From contig JACPOW010000090.1 of NCBI GenBank assembly GCA_016191335.1, forward strand, positions 1-64,000: DNA of 64,000 nucleotides. Direction: 5' to 3'. Every line of letters starts with the position of its first letter. The stretch's first letter is position 1. Position numbers and translations under genes: made by a program. The stretch comes from Elusimicrobiota bacterium (lineage in GTDB: Bacteria; Elusimicrobiota; Elusimicrobia; UBA1565; UBA9628). Shown in pieces: positions 61,829 through 64,000 of this stretch. The notes below the pieces were generated by a model that was not told the DNA's origin, searched no databases, and saw only the letters and a program-made list of their open reading frames with translations.

Positions 61829-62050
61829 TTACTGCTTTCCTTCGTCTCCGCCCTCGGGCTGCGCGCCCTTCTTCTTCGTCTTCGGCGGGCGCACGAGCAC
61901 GCCGTTGTAGTAGCCGTCGGCGCTGATCGTGTGCGGGCGGTGCCAGCGGCCGTCCTTGTCCTTGCTCAGAGGCACGGCCTCGAGCTTCCAGTTGGCGGAG
62001 CGGCGGCTGTCGCGGCGGGAACGCGTGTGTTTACGTTTCGGATTGGGCAT
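61829..62050 (-). CDS. rpmF: 50S ribosomal protein L32
   Basis: A 73-residue protein with the L32 opening MPNPKRKHTRSRRDSRRS. The later zinc-type Cys pairs are absent (RPHTISADGYYNG), so it is a Cys-free form, and a charged tail follows. Set between DUF177 and plsX as in many genomes. Confidence 0.93.
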   Translation of the reverse strand: MPNPKRKHTRSRRDSRRSANWKLEAVPLSKDKDGRWHRPHTISADGYYNGVLVRPPKTKKKGAQPEGGDEGKQ

Positions 62051-62081
62051 TGTATTCCTCTATTTGTGGAGAAGGCTGATT

Positions 62082-62582
62082 TTAGCCTTTATGAGGGCGA
62101 GGGGTCAATCGGGGCTTTCGGGTCTCGGTGAAATTCCCGCCCGGGACGCCGTCCCCGCCCCCCCCTTCGGGGTGGCCGCAGTCCACTTCATTGCGGTTCT
62201 TCTTGCACACCTCGCACAGCCCCTTGCAATCCGGCTTGCACAGGATCTTCATCGGCTGGATCAAGGCGATGGACTGGCGCACCTCGTCGGTGAGGTCCAT
62301 GGGGCCGCCGTCGATGGGCACCATCACCTCGATGGGCGTGCTCCAGGCCTGCTCGATGGGCTTGAGGCAGCGCGTGCACTCGAACTTCCATCTCCCCTTC
62401 GCGGTGCCGGTGAAGGCCGCCTCGTCGTCCACGGCGAGGATCATGCCGTCGAGCTTGACCGGCCCCACCAGGCTTCCCTCGCTCAGCGCGTCCGGGAAGG
62501 TCTCCGGCGGCGTCTTGGCGTCGACGGCCAGCTGGCCGTTCTCCTTCACGTCCGTAAGAGGGAATTTGAAGTCGGTGCTCAT
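62082..62582 (-). CDS. DUF177 protein (YceD type)
   Basis: A 166-residue protein of the YceD/DUF177 family, usually next to rpmF and linked to 23S rRNA or L32 handling. WKFECTRCLKPI and the Cys cluster CKPDCKGLCEVCKKN...DCGHPE probably bind metal. The start is set at ATG 62582, where a -10 lies 6 bases upstream; a longer start at 62597 would fall inside the promoter. Confidence 0.88.
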   Translation of the reverse strand: MSTDFKFPLTDVKENGQLAVDAKTPPETFPDALSEGSLVGPVKLDGMILAVDDEAAFTGTAKGRWKFECTRCLKPIEQAWSTPIEVMVPIDGGPMDLTDEVRQSIALIQPMKILCKPDCKGLCEVCKKNRNEVDCGHPEGGGGDGVPGGNFTETRKPRLTPRPHKG

Positions 62583-62588
62583 GTACTC

Positions 62589-62594
62589 ATCGTA
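62589..62594 (-). promoter_or_regulatory. -10 element of the DUF177-rpmF-plsX operon
   Basis: Minus-strand TACGAT ends 6 bases before the ATG at 62582, predicting a leaderless mRNA. It sits directly after the T run of the preceding terminator, and its -35 region is the terminator stem. Confidence 0.45.
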
Positions 62595-62595
62595 C

Positions 62596-62632
62596 AAAAA
62601 ACGATCCGCGCGTGGATGTCCACGCGCGGATC
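62596..62632 (-). terminator. strong intrinsic terminator
   Basis: A perfect 14-bp stem (62603-62616 with 62619-62632, GATCCGCGCGTGGA) with a 2-base loop as drawn is followed on the minus strand by G and TTTTTT. It ends the acyl-CoA dehydrogenase transcript and insulates the fatty-acid operon. Confidence 0.9.
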
Positions 62633-62652
62633 CTTTTCGAACGGGCCGACGC

Positions 62653-64000
62653 TTAAGCGGCGATCTCGGCTTCCTTGAACGTCGCGACGAGGTCCGTCAT
62701 CACGGCGTCCATCTCGGCGTACGCGCCCTTCTGGACGGCGGCGACCTTCTTGAAGTCGAGAGCCAGCATCGACGCGTCTCCGAGACCGGCGACGAGAGCC
62801 AGGCCCTCGCTCGAGACGAAGCCCGCCGAGTATGAGGCGTGGATGCGCGCCATCTTGCGCCAGGCCTCGTGGCTGAAGATCACCGATTCCGGCTTCTCGG
62901 CCTTGGCCGCGGCGCGGCAGAACGCGCCCGCGGACTCGGCGTAGGTCATGAGCTCGCCGAGCTTGGTGTGGGCCAGTTGGTTGGCGGTGAGCTTCTGGTC
63001 GTAGCAGGCCTTGAGCACCTGCGACAGCGAGCGCAGGGCGACGGCCGCCGCGTCCGCGCCGACCGACGGGCCCTTCGCGTGCAGCGCGTCGAGCTCCTCG
63101 GCCAGCTTGTCGTAGTACTTGCCCTCGGCGTTGATGTTGGCCTGCCAGCGTTCGCGGAAGGTCGTGAGCTGCAGGATCTCCGAGGTGCCCTCGTAGATGC
63201 AGGTGATCTTGATGTCGCGCTTGAGCTTCTCGACGGGGAACTCGCGCACGTAGCCGTTGCCGCCGTAGGCCTGGATCGCGTTGTTGCAGGCCGTGTCGGC
63301 GGTCTCCGACGCGAGCAGCTTCGCGATGGCGCCTTCGGTCTGCAGGCCTTCCTCTCCCGAGTCGATGCGGCGGGCGACCTCCTCGACGAAGGCGCGCGCG
63401 GCCTCGAGCCGGGCGGCGAACGGGACGAGGAGCTTGTGCGTCATGCCCTGCTTGGTGCAGAGCGGCTGGCCGCCGACGTTGCGCTGCTGGGAGTAGCGCA
63501 CCGCGTGCTCGATGGCCTTCCAGCCGGTGCCGAGCGCCATCGCCGCCACCATGAGGCGCGTGTAGCCGAACACGGCCTGCGCCTGGCGCAGGCCCTTGCC
63601 CTCGACGCCGCCGACGAGGTTCTCGATCGGCACGTAGACGTCCTGCATGTTGACGGGGCAGGTGTCGGAGAGGCGGATGCCGTGCTTGTCCTCGTGCTTG
63701 TCCACGGTGAGGCCCTTGGTCCCCTTCTCGACGATGAACCAGGAGACGCCCTTGGGCGCGCGGGCGAGGATGGTGAACACGCCGGCCACGCCGGCGTTGG
63801 TGATCCACATCTTGCCGCCGCTGATCTTGTAGCCGACGACCTTGTCGCCTTCCATCACGCGCTCGGCCTTCGTCTTGAGGTGCAGCAGGTCGGAGCCGGC
63901 CGCCGCCTCGGTCGCGCCGTAGGCCACGTAGCAGCGGTCCTTGGCGATCTTCGTGACCCACTTCTGCTTCTGCTCCTCGGTGCCGCCCATCATGATGGGG
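62653..64000 (-). CDS. acyl-CoA dehydrogenase, 5' end outside the window
   Basis: At least 448 residues of a second acyl-CoA dehydrogenase; the frame is open to the window edge and the first visible residues (GGTEEQKQKWV) belong to the middle of the N-terminal domain. Present are GATEAAAGSDLLHLKT, SGGKMWITNAGVAG, QAYGGNGYVREFPVEKLKRD and the catalytic Glu in IYEGTSEILQ. A C-terminal extension of about 150 helical residues marks it as the larger type. It ends at the terminator 62596-62632. Confidence 0.88.
   Translation of the reverse strand, partial: PIMMGGTEEQKQKWVTKIAKDRCYVAYGATEAAAGSDLLHLKTKAERVMEGDKVVGYKISGGKMWITNAGVAGVFTILARAPKGVSWFIVEKGTKGLTVDKHEDKHGIRLSDTCPVNMQDVYVPIENLVGGVEGKGLRQAQAVFGYTRLMVAAMALGTGWKAIEHAVRYSQQRNVGGQPLCTKQGMTHKLLVPFAARLEAARAFVEEVARRIDSGEEGLQTEGAIAKLLASETADTACNNAIQAYGGNGYVREFPVEKLKRDIKITCIYEGTSEILQLTTFRERWQANINAEGKYYDKLAEELDALHAKGPSVGADAAAVALRSLSQVLKACYDQKLTANQLAHTKLGELMTYAESAGAFCRAAAKAEKPESVIFSHEAWRKMARIHASYSAGFVSSEGLALVAGLGDASMLALDFKKVAAVQKGAYAEMDAVMTDLVATFKEAEIAA

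Overview
The window is a gene-dense, high-GC chromosomal segment of a Gram-negative bacterium. Gram-negative character is suggested by lipoprotein signals, an LpxL-like acyltransferase and a PorV-like outer-membrane protein. The mix of a nusA/infB operon, a complex I cluster without nuoEFG, a short bacterial histone and an FlgD-like C-terminal domain next to a PorV-like protein would fit a high-GC Elusimicrobiota-type lineage. That placement is inference; no 16S or other decisive marker is present.

Layout. 1-6269 (+): promoter, two-hairpin leader, then rimP-nusA-infB-rbfA-truB-riboflavin kinase and a small membrane protein. 6287-7898 (-): an AT-richer two-gene islet (secreted coiled-coil protein plus small partner). 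8140-8778 (+): an acyltransferase. 8775-18623 (-): one long run of overlapping genes, reading aldehyde dehydrogenase, membrane proteins, class-III aminotransferase, truncated ornithine aminotransferase, then potA-potD-potB-potC. 18678-20114 (+): an HNH-family protein that has lost its nuclease domain, and a secreted protein. 20115-29540 (-): reductive pyrimidine breakdown (preT, preA, beta-ureidopropionase, NCS1 permease, dihydropyrimidinase) followed directly by two tandem caspase-like lipoprotein genes. With the aminotransferase and aldehyde dehydrogenase, this could take uracil or thymine to semialdehydes and beyond. 29553-31140 (-) is a DUF350 protein with a transglutaminase-like protein, divergent from a Ser/Thr kinase (31196-32806, +). 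32809-36442 holds two paralogous secreted proteins (one with HExxH), a gene split by one in-frame TGA, and a candidate structured small RNA.

37041-48627 (-) is a respiratory operon: a 60-residue bacterial histone, a MidA/NDUFAF7-type methyltransferase and nuoABCDHIJKLMN. Upstream lies a 32-bp perfect palindrome with a TTGAC-N4-GTCAA core, centred at -41.5 from an extended -10 promoter, as expected for a CRP/FNR-type activator; then a tRNA with anticodon CAT. 48867-55337 (+): an orphan NarL-type response regulator, a large subtilase with fibronectin-like repeats and an FlgD-like end, and a PorV-like protein. 55350-64000 (-): DUF177-rpmF-plsX-fabG-acpP-rnc-acyl-CoA dehydrogenase-M1 aminopeptidase, then a second acyl-CoA dehydrogenase cut by the window end.

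A theme runs through the window: about a dozen genes have a -10 hexamer 6 to 10 bases before the start codon, so the predicted transcript begins at or within about 3 bases of the start codon. Other genes have ordinary Shine-Dalgarno leaders. Leaderless transcripts therefore look common, and this rule corrects some starts, notably that of the kinase. No CRISPR array, insertion sequence or rRNA was seen, and no gene-free stretch exceeds 300 bases.
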